From the NCBI RefSeq assembly GCF_001310085.1, contig NZ_CP012643.1:4966001-5030000 (forward strand): a stretch of 64,000 nucleotides of DNA, written 5' to 3'. Below the pieces are notes generated by a model that had not been told where the DNA came from, did not search any database, and was given only the letters and a program-made list of their open reading frames with translations. Positions 10,395-18,990 of the stretch are shown one piece after another. Every line of letters begins with the position of its first letter. The first letter of the stretch is position 1. Source of the stretch: Rufibacter tibetensis (lineage in GTDB: Bacteria; Bacteroidota; Bacteroidia; Cytophagales; Hymenobacteraceae). Both the position numbers and the translations under genes were made by a program.

Positions 10395-13300
10395 TTAGAA
10401 ACCAAGATTTAGGCCTACTACAAAGGTTCTGGGTCTCATATAAAAGTTGTTGTCAATACCACTGTTGATTTCAGGATCAACGCCAGTGTATTTGGTTACA
10501 GTGAATACATTCTGGCAAGTAAGACTTAATCGCAGATTAGCTGCATTGAAAACTTTACCGGCATTGTACCCTAGCGTTAGGTTATCCATACGCAGGAAAG
10601 ACGCGTTTTCTATGTAATAATCAGATTGGTACTGGTTATTTACGAAGTTGCTGTTATAGAAGGAAGTGGTGCTATTGCCTAGGAATCCTGCAGGGTTCAA
10701 GATGTTACGAGAAACACCCAGATTTGCAGAGATGTTGTTGTACATGTAATTTCCCAAATAAGCCCGCATAATGGTGCTCAGATTCCATTTCTTATAATCA
10801 ACTTGGGTATTGAACCCTAAGGTTACTAAAGGAGACGGCGCTTTATAACGGTATTGATCACTAAAATTGATAACACCATCTTTGTTCAAATCAGCATACA
10901 CACCTTCTAATGGAGTTCCGTTTTCATCATATACTTGTTTGTATACAAAGAAAGAGTAGGTGCGGTATCCAACTGAGTTGATTTGAATGCTTTGACCTGT
11001 TGCCCCTGAAATTCCTCCTGCTGGGTTACCTACAAAGGAAGAATCTTCATTAGCAGTTAATTTTGTGATTTTGTTTTCGTTAGCAGTCAGGTTGAACCCG
11101 ATACTCCAATTTAAATCTTCTTTTTGTACCGGAACAGCATTAATACTGAATTCTAAACCTCGGTTCTCTATGTTACCTATGTTGGTAAGCAGGAGATTAC
11201 TAAAGTTAGAGCCCACCGGAACAGAAATCACACTTAAAAGGTCCTTAGTCTTCTTTTTATAGATATCAAAAGAACCATTGATACGGTTATTGAAGAAACC
11301 ATAATCAATACCTAAGTTAGAAGTAGCGGTTTGTTCCCATTTGATACCAGCATCATATTCCTCAGGGGTATACATATAATAGAAGTTGTTCCCAAGCTGG
11401 TATTGGGAAGCTTCTGCGCTTAAGTTATATATTGCTTGGTAACCATAATTTGGTCCAATATTCTCCTGTCCTGTCTCACCATAACTTGCTCTAAGTTTCA
11501 AATCATTTAAAACTTCCACAGTCTTCAGGAAAGGTTCTTCTTTGATTTTCCAGGCAACAGAAGCAGAAGGGAACAACCCCCATCTTACATCTGGAGAGAA
11601 GCGTGAAGATCCATCAGTCCGTACTGTACCCGTGAAGGTATACTTATCTTTGAAAGTATAGATTAAACGACCATAGTAGGAAATCAAAGTGTTTTCAGGA
11701 ATATCAAACTCAAACAGTGGTGTGCTTCCTTCAATCACCTCACGGTTAGCATTGTAGCTAGGGAAGAAATAGTTTTTTGTTCTGTTATTATAGTACCCGT
11801 AACCAGCAGTGGCATTCACATTACTTTGAATACCTGTCAGATCTTTGGTATAGTTCATATAGAACTCCAACACTTTGTTGTTTACCCGCTGCAAGTAGTT
11901 GTTGTTTACACCAGCAGTGGTGAAACTTTGAGCTGCCTCAGCAGGCACAAACACTGTCCCCTGCCCTTTGGCAATATCATATCCTAAGTTCAGGTTAGCA
12001 TGAAGCGCTGGCAGGAAGTGGAAGCTGTAGTCGATCTGAGCATTTCCAAAACTTCTTTGTACCTCACTTCTGTCATTTCTTTGCTCCAGTAAAGCAACCG
12101 GGTTTCTGGCCGCATTAGGGTTTAACTGAACTTTGCCATCGGCATCACGCGTTACCCACTCAAAGTAATTTCCAAACTGGTTTTCTGCTCTAACCGGTTG
12201 GGTTGGGTCAAAAGCAACAGCTGCCCCAATAGCACCTTGGTTTGCGAAGCGGGTATTGGTTACAGAACCCTTCACGTTTAAATCAACTTTCAGGTGATCA
12301 TCCAACAAGTGCGGTGTAAGGCTAATCGCAGCAGATTTACGCTGAAACTTGTCTGTGCGCAGCACACCTTCCTGGTTTAGGTAACCAGCAGAAATACGGT
12401 AAGGTAGGTTTTTCAAAGCACCGGAAAGGCTCAGGTTGTTATCAGTACCAGTGGCAGTCTGGTAGATTTCATCTTGCCAGTTTGTGTTGGCTGTTCCTAA
12501 AAGAGCTTTTTGAGCGGCGGTTCCGTTTTCGTTCACATACGCTCTAAACTCTTCAGCACCTAATACATCTACTTTCTTAGTTACATTAGAAACAATGTAT
12601 TGGGAATTGAAATTAACAGTTGGCTTACCACTCTGTCCTTTTTTAGTAGTGATCAACACTACTCCATTAGATGCTCTTGAGCCGTAAATAGCTGTAGCTG
12701 AAGCATCTTTCAAAATGGTCATAGATTCAATGTCGTTCGGGTTAATCAAACTCAGAGGGTTAGTTGATCCCGAGATACCATTTCCTGTTAACGGAACACC
12801 ATCCACTACAAATAGAGGATCATTGCTGGCAGATAAAGAGGCACCTCCCCTGATTCTTATAGTACTACCTGAACCTGGCTGACCACCGTTAGAGGTAATC
12901 GTCACCCCAGCTACCTTACCAGTGATTAACTGCTCAGGCGTGGTTACGTTTCCCTGCTGGAAATCTTCTGATCCTACTGTTGAGATGGCACCGGAGAGAT
13001 CTTCTCTTCTCTGAGTACCATATCCAATTACCACAACCTCATCTAACGCTCTGGCATCAGTTAAAAGGTTAACGTTGTAGGTAGACTGTGCTCCTACGGG
13101 AACCTCTTGGGTAACATACCCAATGTAAGAGAACACCAAAGTACCGGTATTGCCAGTAACAGGAAGAGAGAATTGTCCATTCACATCAGTGGCGGTGGCA
13201 GTGGTAGTACCTTTCAACACCACAGACACCCCAATAAGCGGAGAAGCCCCATCACCAGTAACGGTACCTGAAATTGTTCTTTGTTGGGCAAACGCCTGCC

Positions 13301-13418
13301 CGGCGCCTACTAGAAGAAAGGCTACCAACAGCAACAAAGAGGAAGCAGCCCTCTTCCATTGCCCCATGGAATGCCAGCTCTTTTTAGTGGGCTGATTGCT
13401 AGGTAATAAGTTAGTCAT
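10395..13418 (-). CDS. susC: SusC/RagA-family TonB-dependent outer-membrane transporter
   Basis: TonB-dependent barrel that imports malto-oligosaccharides together with SusD. From the ATG at 13418 it has 1007 residues. A TTG 54 bases upstream is in frame but gives an unlikely N-terminus ahead of the signal peptide. Order: signal peptide ending GQAFAQ, a carboxypeptidase-like regulatory domain (TISGTVTGDGASPLIG), a TonB-box-like stretch ALDEVVVIGYGTQRR, the plug with the signature SRASNGVVLITTKKG, then a long beta barrel ending in FVVGLNLGF, with the terminal Phe expected for outer-membrane insertion. It heads the susCDE operon. A perfect GAAATCGATTTC palindrome sits about 100 bp upstream of the ATG, the likely LacI-family operator. 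Confidence 0.95.
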   Translation of the reverse strand: MTNLLPSNQPTKKSWHSMGQWKRAASSLLLLVAFLLVGAGQAFAQQRTISGTVTGDGASPLIGVSVVLKGTTTATATDVNGQFSLPVTGNTGTLVFSYIGYVTQEVPVGAQSTYNVNLLTDARALDEVVVIGYGTQRREDLSGAISTVGSEDFQQGNVTTPEQLITGKVAGVTITSNGGQPGSGSTIRIRGGASLSASNDPLFVVDGVPLTGNGISGSTNPLSLINPNDIESMTILKDASATAIYGSRASNGVVLITTKKGQSGKPTVNFNSQYIVSNVTKKVDVLGAEEFRAYVNENGTAAQKALLGTANTNWQDEIYQTATGTDNNLSLSGALKNLPYRISAGYLNQEGVLRTDKFQRKSAAISLTPHLLDDHLKVDLNVKGSVTNTRFANQGAIGAAVAFDPTQPVRAENQFGNYFEWVTRDADGKVQLNPNAARNPVALLEQRNDRSEVQRSFGNAQIDYSFHFLPALHANLNLGYDIAKGQGTVFVPAEAAQSFTTAGVNNNYLQRVNNKVLEFYMNYTKDLTGIQSNVNATAGYGYYNNRTKNYFFPSYNANREVIEGSTPLFEFDIPENTLISYYGRLIYTFKDKYTFTGTVRTDGSSRFSPDVRWGLFPSASVAWKIKEEPFLKTVEVLNDLKLRASYGETGQENIGPNYGYQAIYNLSAEASQYQLGNNFYYMYTPEEYDAGIKWEQTATSNLGIDYGFFNNRINGSFDIYKKKTKDLLSVISVPVGSNFSNLLLTNIGNIENRGLEFSINAVPVQKEDLNWSIGFNLTANENKITKLTANEDSSFVGNPAGGISGATGQSIQINSVGYRTYSFFVYKQVYDENGTPLEGVYADLNKDGVINFSDQYRYKAPSPLVTLGFNTQVDYKKWNLSTIMRAYLGNYMYNNISANLGVSRNILNPAGFLGNSTTSFYNSNFVNNQYQSDYYIENASFLRMDNLTLGYNAGKVFNAANLRLSLTCQNVFTVTKYTGVDPEINSGIDNNFYMRPRTFVVGLNLGF

Positions 13419-13511
13419 AAATGAAGGATTTAGGTGTTTGTTTAAAAACTTTGAGAAGTAGGATTCCAGCAAAGCAGTGAAATCAATTTACATTTTCATA
13501 AAATTTGAGGA

Positions 13512-13530
13512 TTACGAAATCGATTTCCTT
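13512..13530. promoter_or_regulatory. Probable LacI-family operator upstream of susC
   Basis: The sequence TTACGAAATCGATTTCCTT contains the perfect 12-base palindrome GAAATCGATTTC (13516-13527) with the central CG typical of LacI-family sites. The same 19 bases recur exactly at 35964-35982, also upstream of a minus-strand starch gene, and a half-match lies just ahead of the lacI gene. It is centred about 103 bp before the susC ATG and 240 bp before the divergent regulator gene. Repressor or activator use cannot be told from position alone. Confidence 0.8.
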
Positions 13531-13679
13531 AGCGATTTAGGAATTTTAAACGATAAGTCAAAGAAAACGGCCGTACAAATGAAGAACATTTTTTGAAATT
13601 TCATCAAGAAAAGTTTCCATTAAACCAGCCTTTTAAAAAAAAGCACCTTTTGTACCCCTGTTTTTAAAATTTGTTTAAT

Positions 13680-13687
13680 TAGATTTG
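13680..13687 (+). promoter_or_regulatory. Candidate Bacteroidota -7 element for the lacI gene
   Basis: TAGATTTG fits the Bacteroidota -7 consensus TAnnTTTG, 75 bp before the lacI start. The nearest TTTG upstream (13649-13652) is about 27 bases away, longer than the usual 19-21 spacing, so this is weak. Confidence 0.3.
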
Positions 13688-13745
13688 TTTCAAATCCACC
13701 TTATAGCCAAGAAGGTGGTACATTTTCCCCCTAGTTCTAAATTAA

Positions 13746-13760
13746 GAAATCGATATTTTC
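13746..13760. promoter_or_regulatory. Possible autoregulatory operator at the lacI start
   Basis: GAAATCGATATTTTC ends one base before the lacI ATG. Its left half GAAATCGAT is identical to the half-site of the two perfect operators, while the right half is degenerate. This suggests binding by the regulator to its own leader. Confidence 0.5.
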
Positions 13761-13761
13761 T

Positions 13762-14811
13762 ATGGCCAGAACTACTATTCATGATATAGCCAGAGAGCTA
13801 AACACTAGTTCTTCTACAGTGTCAAAAGCCCTGAACGACCACCCTTCTATTAGTGCGGCTACGAAAGAATTAATCAAAGCAGCTGCCCAGAACCTGAACT
13901 ACCGGCAGAACCGTCTTGCTTCTTCCCTCAGGTCAGGCAGAACCAACATCATAGGCATCCTTATTCCCAGTTCAGAAATTGGCTTCTTTGGAGGGGTAGT
14001 ACACGGCATTGAGAAAATAGCCAGAAGCAACGGGTATAATATCCTTCTCTTCCAATCCAGTGACACGGGTGAATATGAGGTTGAAGGAGTAGAAACCTTA
14101 CTTCAAACCAGCGTAGATGGCATCATTGCCTCTATTGCGAAAGACACTCCTACCCTGGACCACTTCTTTGATGTAAAGAAACGCAAGGTGCCTCTGATAT
14201 TATTTGACCGGGTCAAAGATGAACTGAACTCCCCTTCTGTGGTGGTAGACGACTACAAAGGGGCCTTCATGGCTACTGAACACCTTATACAGCAGGGGTA
14301 CACTAATATTGCGCATATCTCTGGTCCGCAGCACATCAAGATCTTTAATGACCGGTTGTGTGGGTACGTAGATGCTCTTAAGATGAACAACCTGCCTGTA
14401 AACGATGACCTTATCCAATACGGCAGAAACTCCATAGAATCGGGTCGGTTTAGCGCTGAACGCCTTTTGGGCCGCAACAAAGACATGGATGCCATCTTTG
14501 CGGTAGAAGACTTTACTGCTTTAGGTGCCTTACAGTACCTGAAGCAGAACGGAATTAAAATGCCAGAGAAGATTGGAATGATTGGATTCGGAAATGAGTC
14601 TTTCAGCCCTTATGTGACACCTAGTCTTTCTACTATTGACCAGCAACCTGCCCGCATGGGAGAAGAAGCTTTTAACTTGTTCTTAGAAGCCATGGCCAAG
14701 AAAACAGCAGGAAATAATGGTTCTGCTGTTGAAGAGGTAGAAGAAGAACCCAAAAAGATAGTCTTAGAACCTGTTTTGATTGTAAGAGAATCTTCTGTCA
14801 AAAACGGGTAA
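13762..14811 (+). CDS. LacI/GalR-family transcriptional regulator of starch genes
   Basis: Sugar-responsive DNA-binding regulator of 349 residues. Residues 5-24 (TIHDIARELNTSSSTVSKAL) form the LacI helix-turn-helix, with the hinge helix NRLASSLRSGRTN near 52-64. The periplasmic-binding-protein-like ligand domain starts at IIGILIPSSEIGFF, and family landmarks include LILFDR, VVVDDYKGAF, GYTNIAHISGP, IFAVEDFTALGALQYL and IGMIGFGNE. It is divergent from susC, and palindromic CG-centred sites lie upstream of susC, upstream of the T9SS amylase/glgB pair and at its own start. That points to a local starch regulon with autoregulation. The effector is probably maltose, a malto-oligosaccharide or a phosphorylated sugar, which cannot be read from the sequence. 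The C-terminus carries an acidic EEVEEEPKK insertion. Confidence 0.9.
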   Translation: MARTTIHDIARELNTSSSTVSKALNDHPSISAATKELIKAAAQNLNYRQNRLASSLRSGRTNIIGILIPSSEIGFFGGVVHGIEKIARSNGYNILLFQSSDTGEYEVEGVETLLQTSVDGIIASIAKDTPTLDHFFDVKKRKVPLILFDRVKDELNSPSVVVDDYKGAFMATEHLIQQGYTNIAHISGPQHIKIFNDRLCGYVDALKMNNLPVNDDLIQYGRNSIESGRFSAERLLGRNKDMDAIFAVEDFTALGALQYLKQNGIKMPEKIGMIGFGNESFSPYVTPSLSTIDQQPARMGEEAFNLFLEAMAKKTAGNNGSAVEEVEEEPKKIVLEPVLIVRESSVKNG

Positions 14812-14820
14812 TTCATATCA

Positions 14821-14887
14821 AATAATAAAGAGCCCCGTTTCAGGACTGATTTTATATATCAGTCCTGAAACGGGGCTCTTTATTATT
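14821..14887. terminator. 30-bp perfect terminator hairpin, contains palindrome-family core
   Basis: Arms of 30 bases (14821-14850 and 14858-14887) pair without a mismatch around a 7-base loop. The outer half is AATAATAAAGAGCCCC and the inner half is a 35-base family copy (14837-14871, GTTTCAGGACTG and complement). It lies between the convergent lacI and GNAT genes and can act in both directions. Confidence 0.85.
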
Positions 14888-14992
14888 ACAAAGGATTAAG
14901 TACTTATTTACCTCTATTCTTTTAGTGTGGTTTTCTGAAAGCACCCTTAGAACTCTCTTAGACTTGGTTTTTAATCTCTGCTTCAGACCAGT

Positions 14993-15415
14993 TTATTTAT
15001 AGAAGTGCTTCTCCATTCTTACATAGGCAATGCCACTCCTAATGAACTTCTCGCCTTGCACCTGCATTCCTGCTTTCAAATAAAAGGCACAAGCTGAAGT
15101 TCGGGCATGGCACCAAATAGAAGAAACTTGGTGCGTGAAGGCAAAATCCAGCACATGCTGTAACAGCTTCTGGCCATAGCCTTGCCCCTGAAAGGGAACC
15201 AGCGTGCAGAACTTCCTGAATTGCGCATGGTTCACTTCTATGAAAAGCGAGATCACTGATACCAATTCTTGGTTCACGAACAACCCGAAGTGAAAACCTG
15301 CTTTATCGTCAGGCAACTGAACAAACGTTAAAGGTTTTTCGGGCCACATTACCTGTTGGCGTAAGGGCCAGGTCTGGGCAGCAGAGATCTTTCTGATCTC
15401 TATACTACCGAGCAT
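14993..15415 (-). CDS. GNAT-family N-acetyltransferase
   Basis: Small acyl-CoA-dependent acetyltransferase of 140 residues, substrate unknown. The GNAT acetyl-CoA-binding motif A is visible as KFCTLVPFQGQGYGQKLLQ (Q-x-x-G-x-G/A form), followed by the helix VLDFAFTHQVSSIWCHA and the motif B stretch AFYLKAGMQ. The ATG at 15415 is chosen because the alternative TTG at 15451 adds an uncharacteristic Gly/Ser-rich N-terminus. This ATG still overlaps the end of gldG by 11 bases, suggesting translational coupling as the last gene of a gldF-gldG-GNAT unit. The similarity resembles YitI/ElaA-type GNATs. Confidence 0.8.
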   Translation of the reverse strand: MLGSIEIRKISAAQTWPLRQQVMWPEKPLTFVQLPDDKAGFHFGLFVNQELVSVISLFIEVNHAQFRKFCTLVPFQGQGYGQKLLQHVLDFAFTHQVSSIWCHARTSACAFYLKAGMQVQGEKFIRSGIAYVRMEKHFYK

Positions 15416-17117
15416 ATTTCCGTTTCCGGAGCCAGAATTTGACCACTCCAAATCCCAATAACAATATGAGCGGAAGACCCAGGTTAATGGCTTGCCATTT
15501 GGTTCTTTCCTCTCGCAACTTGGCTTTGTCTAACGGCCGCAGTTTTATTTCTTTTCCGCGCAACTCAATAAGCCCTTTTTCATCCAGCAGGTAATCGGCT
15601 ACGTTCTTCAGCAACTCCTTATTGGCGAACCTAGAACGAGTGAAGCGGTCAAAACCAAGCTCTAAAGGGCGACCAGAGCGTGGGTCTACCTCATTCGCGG
15701 CTAAGTCACCATCTGAGAACACCACCACCTGAGAAGCTTTTCCCTCCGCCTGAAAAGGAATAGTAGAACCCTCAGGCACCGGACGGTTTTTGAAAACAGA
15801 CTGGAACTTCCCTTCCAGTAAATACCCAATAGGTATGGCGCTCTGGCTAAACAGCTTAGGGTCACGGTCCACTCGTGGATCATTCAAAGAAATGGAAACC
15901 GGCGAATCGCGTTTACGGGAATACTGTGATGTCCAGAGCAAAGGTGATTTTTTGATTCCTACTGCTTTTACCGTGTCTATAGAACTTACAAACTTGGTTT
16001 GTACTGCATCCAAATTCCGGGTCATAGGCAACTGACTGAAATTGCTGATCAGTGGATAAAAGCGCCAGGGTACCAATTGCGTTTGCGGCTGATTGCCCAT
16101 GTATCCCGTCACCATGGGGATAAAGCTGGCATTTAGGTCCTGCACCAGGTCTGGGTTTACCCGTACTCCGTACCGGAACATCATATCCTGCAGGTTCAAA
16201 TCATAAGGGAACGCCAAAAAGCCATTCTCTTTGACACTATCCAGTGAAGCCCGTACTCCGTCTAACATGAACAACAACTTACCGCCTCTGATCAGGAACT
16301 GGTCTATCTTGTACTTGTCCTGTTCATTGAAAGGCTGGGTAGGCTTCATGAGCACCACCAGGTTGAAGTTGTTCAGGTCTGGCACTTCAGAAAGGGGCAC
16401 CCGGTTTACGGTGTAATATTCTGAAAGCGTACCCAAAAAGTCAGCGGCCTGCGGAAGCCACAACTCACCATGCCCCTGCAATATTCCAATTCGCCCTGCA
16501 CTGGTGGACGCTACTTTTCTGATGGCAGAGGCTAGCTCGTACTCCAATCCTTCTATGGACTGGTTCAGGCGTTCCTCAGGCGGAGCTGCCTGGCTGCCTT
16601 TCAGCAGGATAGCGGCGGTTTCCTTTGTTCCCGCAGAAACGAGCGCTCCCGGAAAAACGATTTTCTCTACTTTCTTATCACCTTCTTGCGCAAACAAATT
16701 GGTTGGCTGCAGGCCTTTCTGGGCCAGTTGGGTGTAGAACTGATTCCGAGCCTGCTCATTGGTATTGGTATTGGGGTCAATGAACTGGTACTGCACGTTT
16801 CCGTCTGAGTACAACCGGAACTCCTCTAGCATTTCACGGGTGCTGTTCTGCAGTCTCCTGAAACCGGCCGGGAACTCCCCTTCCAGGTACACAGTCACGT
16901 TCACCGGCTCTTTCAGGTCCTCCAGCAGGTTCTTGGTTTGATCAGAAATGGTGTAGCGTTGGTCCTCAGTAAGGTCAATGCGGAAGAAGTACCGGTTGGC
17001 AACAAAATTGAGCACCAACAGCAAGCCTACGGCTACCAGGAAAAAAGTCCAGTCATACCGACGGCGGCTTTCTACCACGGGCTTATTGGTCTCTTGATTT
17101 AAGGACTGCTCTACCAT
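15405..17117 (-). CDS. gldG: Gliding-motility ABC transporter auxiliary protein GldG
   Basis: Periplasmic-domain partner of the GldA-GldF ABC transporter, 570 residues. One transmembrane helix near residues 25-45 (WTFFLVAVGLLLVLNFVANRY, written in part) is followed by a large extracytoplasmic ABC-type-uncharacterised domain starting RIDLTEDQRYTISDQT. This contains GHGELWLPQAADFLGTLSEYY and the VVFSDGDLAANEV stretch, and ends with a second helix near 545-563 and a basic tail. The gene overlaps gldF by 7 bases and the GNAT gene by 11. GldG proteins are required for gliding in Flavobacterium johnsoniae but are also common in non-gliding Bacteroidota, so motility should not be assumed. Confidence 0.9.
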   Translation of the reverse strand: MVEQSLNQETNKPVVESRRRYDWTFFLVAVGLLLVLNFVANRYFFRIDLTEDQRYTISDQTKNLLEDLKEPVNVTVYLEGEFPAGFRRLQNSTREMLEEFRLYSDGNVQYQFIDPNTNTNEQARNQFYTQLAQKGLQPTNLFAQEGDKKVEKIVFPGALVSAGTKETAAILLKGSQAAPPEERLNQSIEGLEYELASAIRKVASTSAGRIGILQGHGELWLPQAADFLGTLSEYYTVNRVPLSEVPDLNNFNLVVLMKPTQPFNEQDKYKIDQFLIRGGKLLFMLDGVRASLDSVKENGFLAFPYDLNLQDMMFRYGVRVNPDLVQDLNASFIPMVTGYMGNQPQTQLVPWRFYPLISNFSQLPMTRNLDAVQTKFVSSIDTVKAVGIKKSPLLWTSQYSRKRDSPVSISLNDPRVDRDPKLFSQSAIPIGYLLEGKFQSVFKNRPVPEGSTIPFQAEGKASQVVVFSDGDLAANEVDPRSGRPLELGFDRFTRSRFANKELLKNVADYLLDEKGLIELRGKEIKLRPLDKAKLREERTKWQAINLGLPLILLLGFGVVKFWLRKRKYAR

Positions 17118-17839
17118 TTTCTGCTCTCCAATACAAGTTTAGTCCCTAACAGCATAATGGTAATCACACTCAGGAAATACAGCACATCACGGGAATCAAT
17201 CAACCCTTTGCTGATGGAGCTGTAGTGATAAGAAATACCCAACTGCGCGATGTAATAAGAAGCGGTTCCCCAAGCGTCAATAGAAGCCAGCAGGTCAAAC
17301 CCAGTGTACACCAGGTAACACAAAAACACTGCTAAAATAAAGGCGACAATCTGGTTCTCTGTTAAGGACGAGGCGAAGATTCCCATGGCCACAAACACCG
17401 CGGCCAGAAACACCAACCCTAAATACGAACCAGCCACCGCCGCCGAATCAATGTTACCCACCGGATCACCTAATTGGTAAACGCTCACATAGTACAGCAA
17501 AGAAGGAAGCAGCGCGAACAGCACCAACAATAGGCAGGCAAAGTACTTACCCAACAGCAGTTGGGTATCTGACAAAGGCCTGGTGAGTAACAACTCCATG
17601 GTTCCCCCCTTCCGCTCTTCGGCGAAAGTGCGCATGGTAATAGCTGGTATAAGAAAAAGGAAAAGCCAGGGAGCTAACAGGAAAACGGATTGCAGATCGG
17701 CGTAGCCGTAGTCCAGCACGCTACTATCTGGGAACACCCACATAAACAAGCCCGTGGCTACCAGAAAAACCCCGATGACGATATAGCCAATCAGGGAATT
17801 GAGGTAAGAATTAAACTCTTTTGATAGTATGGCAAACAT
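17111..17839 (-). CDS. gldF: Gliding-motility ABC transporter permease GldF
   Basis: Membrane subunit of the GldAFG exporter-like ABC transporter, 242 residues from the ATG at 17839 (the upstream in-frame TTG at 17854 is less likely). The typical ABC-2 permease start MFAILSKEFNSYLNSLIGY is present, then six hydrophobic segments, and the conserved cytoplasmic TMRTFAEERKGGTMELLLT that couples to the ATPase. Overlap with gldG supports cotranscription. The ATPase gene gldA lies 221 bp upstream in the same direction with two palindromes between. Confidence 0.9.
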   Translation of the reverse strand: MFAILSKEFNSYLNSLIGYIVIGVFLVATGLFMWVFPDSSVLDYGYADLQSVFLLAPWLFLFLIPAITMRTFAEERKGGTMELLLTRPLSDTQLLLGKYFACLLLVLFALLPSLLYYVSVYQLGDPVGNIDSAAVAGSYLGLVFLAAVFVAMGIFASSLTENQIVAFILAVFLCYLVYTGFDLLASIDAWGTASYYIAQLGISYHYSSISKGLIDSRDVLYFLSVITIMLLGTKLVLESRKW

Positions 17840-17926
17840 ATGATTGGGATACAAGTATCAAGACACAAGTATCAGGACTTTTATTCTGGTTGTAGTTGAT
17901 GTTTAGATATTAACTGTTACACTCTC

Positions 17927-17961
17927 GTTTTAAGGATGTTTTCAAAGAACAAGGACCAAAG
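17927..17961. repeat. Solitary copy of the 35-base palindrome family
   Basis: GTTTTAAGGATGTTTTC forms a near-consensus left arm, and the right arm (AAAGAACAAGGACCAAAG) is degenerate. It lies between gldA and gldF. Confidence 0.45.
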
Positions 17962-18017
17962 CAACTAGTTTAAATGAGGTTATTGAAGCAAGTTTTTCTA
18001 TCTGTGCTAACTCCTTC

Positions 18018-18052
18018 TTTTTAGCCTCATTTTTCAAAAATAAGCCTGAAAC
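18018..18052. repeat. Copy of the 35-base palindrome family just after gldA
   Basis: On the minus strand it reads GTTTCAGGCTTATTTTT then GAAAAATGAGGCTAAAAA. The centre pairs well and the outer parts partly. It starts 8 bases past the gldA stop and may weaken read-through into gldF. Confidence 0.5.
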
Positions 18053-18060
18053 AGAAATGC

Positions 18061-18981
18061 TTACTTGGCAGCTTTAGTAAGGTCCTGGAAAAGTTTTTCC
18101 AACGAATTCTCCTCCTGCTGCAGTCCCACCAAAGGCCAGCCTCTTTCACCGGCCATCCGGAAAATAGCTGACCTAAGGTCTGTGGAAGCGGCGGCAATAA
18201 TGCGGTACTTCAAAAGTCCGGCGGGTTCTATTCTCTCCACCCCCGCTAAGGTCAATAGCGGCTCTGGGTTTACTTCGGCTTCAAACTCCGCCAGGATTCT
18301 GGTTTCCTTGCGGCCCATGTTCCTTAGTTCAGCTACAGGGCTATCGGCTACTAATTTTCCTTGGTTGATGATGAGCACCCGGTCACAAAGGGCACTTACT
18401 TCCTGCATGATGTGGGTTGAAAACAAAACCGTCTTCTGCTGGCCCACTTCTTTGATGAGTTGCCTGATCTCTACAATTTGGTTTGGGTCAAGGCCTGTGG
18501 TGGGTTCGTCTAAAATAAGGACCTGTGGATCATGAATGAGGGCCTGCGCCAATCCCACGCGTTGCCGGTATCCTTTAGACAAGGCTCCTATCTTTTTGTG
18601 GCGTTCGCGGGTGAGGCCGCACAAGTTGATCATCTCCTCGGTGCGGGCTTTCACCTGGCTGTTGCCTAACCCGTGCAGTTTCCCCACAAAGTGAAGGTAC
18701 TCGCGCACGTACATATCCAGGTACAGGGGATTGTGCTCCGGCAGATAGCCTACCTGCCGGCGTACTTCTTTGGGCTCCTCCAGCACATCGTGTCCATTCA
18801 CCAGTACCGTACCGCTGCTGGGCGGCAGATAGCAGGTGGCTATTTTCATGGTGGTGGATTTACCTGCACCGTTTGGTCCTAAAAATCCAACAATCTCACC
18901 GGTACCCACGGTAAACGACACGTGGTCTACGGCTGCCTGTGGCCCATATAATTTGGTCAGGTCTTTTATTTCAATTCCCAT
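18061..18981 (-). CDS. gldA: Gliding-motility ABC transporter ATP-binding subunit GldA
   Basis: ATPase of the GldAFG transporter, 306 residues. Walker A GPNGAGKST (35-43), Q-loop near GYLPEHNPLY, signature LSKGYRQR (134-141), Walker B VLILDEPTTGLD (154-165) and the H-loop in FSTHIMQEV are all intact, so it should hydrolyse ATP. A C-terminal extension of about 90 residues is typical of GldA and of ABC-2 ATPases. It is the same way round as gldF and gldG but separated from gldF by 221 bp. It starts 9 bases after the upstream short-chain dehydrogenase stop in the opposite order of transcription (this gene is upstream), so gldA and that dehydrogenase probably share a transcript. Confidence 0.9.
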   Translation of the reverse strand: MGIEIKDLTKLYGPQAAVDHVSFTVGTGEIVGFLGPNGAGKSTTMKIATCYLPPSSGTVLVNGHDVLEEPKEVRRQVGYLPEHNPLYLDMYVREYLHFVGKLHGLGNSQVKARTEEMINLCGLTRERHKKIGALSKGYRQRVGLAQALIHDPQVLILDEPTTGLDPNQIVEIRQLIKEVGQQKTVLFSTHIMQEVSALCDRVLIINQGKLVADSPVAELRNMGRKETRILAEFEAEVNPEPLLTLAGVERIEPAGLLKYRIIAAASTDLRSAIFRMAGERGWPLVGLQQEENSLEKLFQDLTKAAK

Positions 18982-18990
18982 GCGTGCGGG

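Noticed and set aside
13441-13472. Longer SusC start at the TTG of 13472
   Set aside because: It adds residues before an otherwise normal signal peptide; the ATG at 13418 is better.
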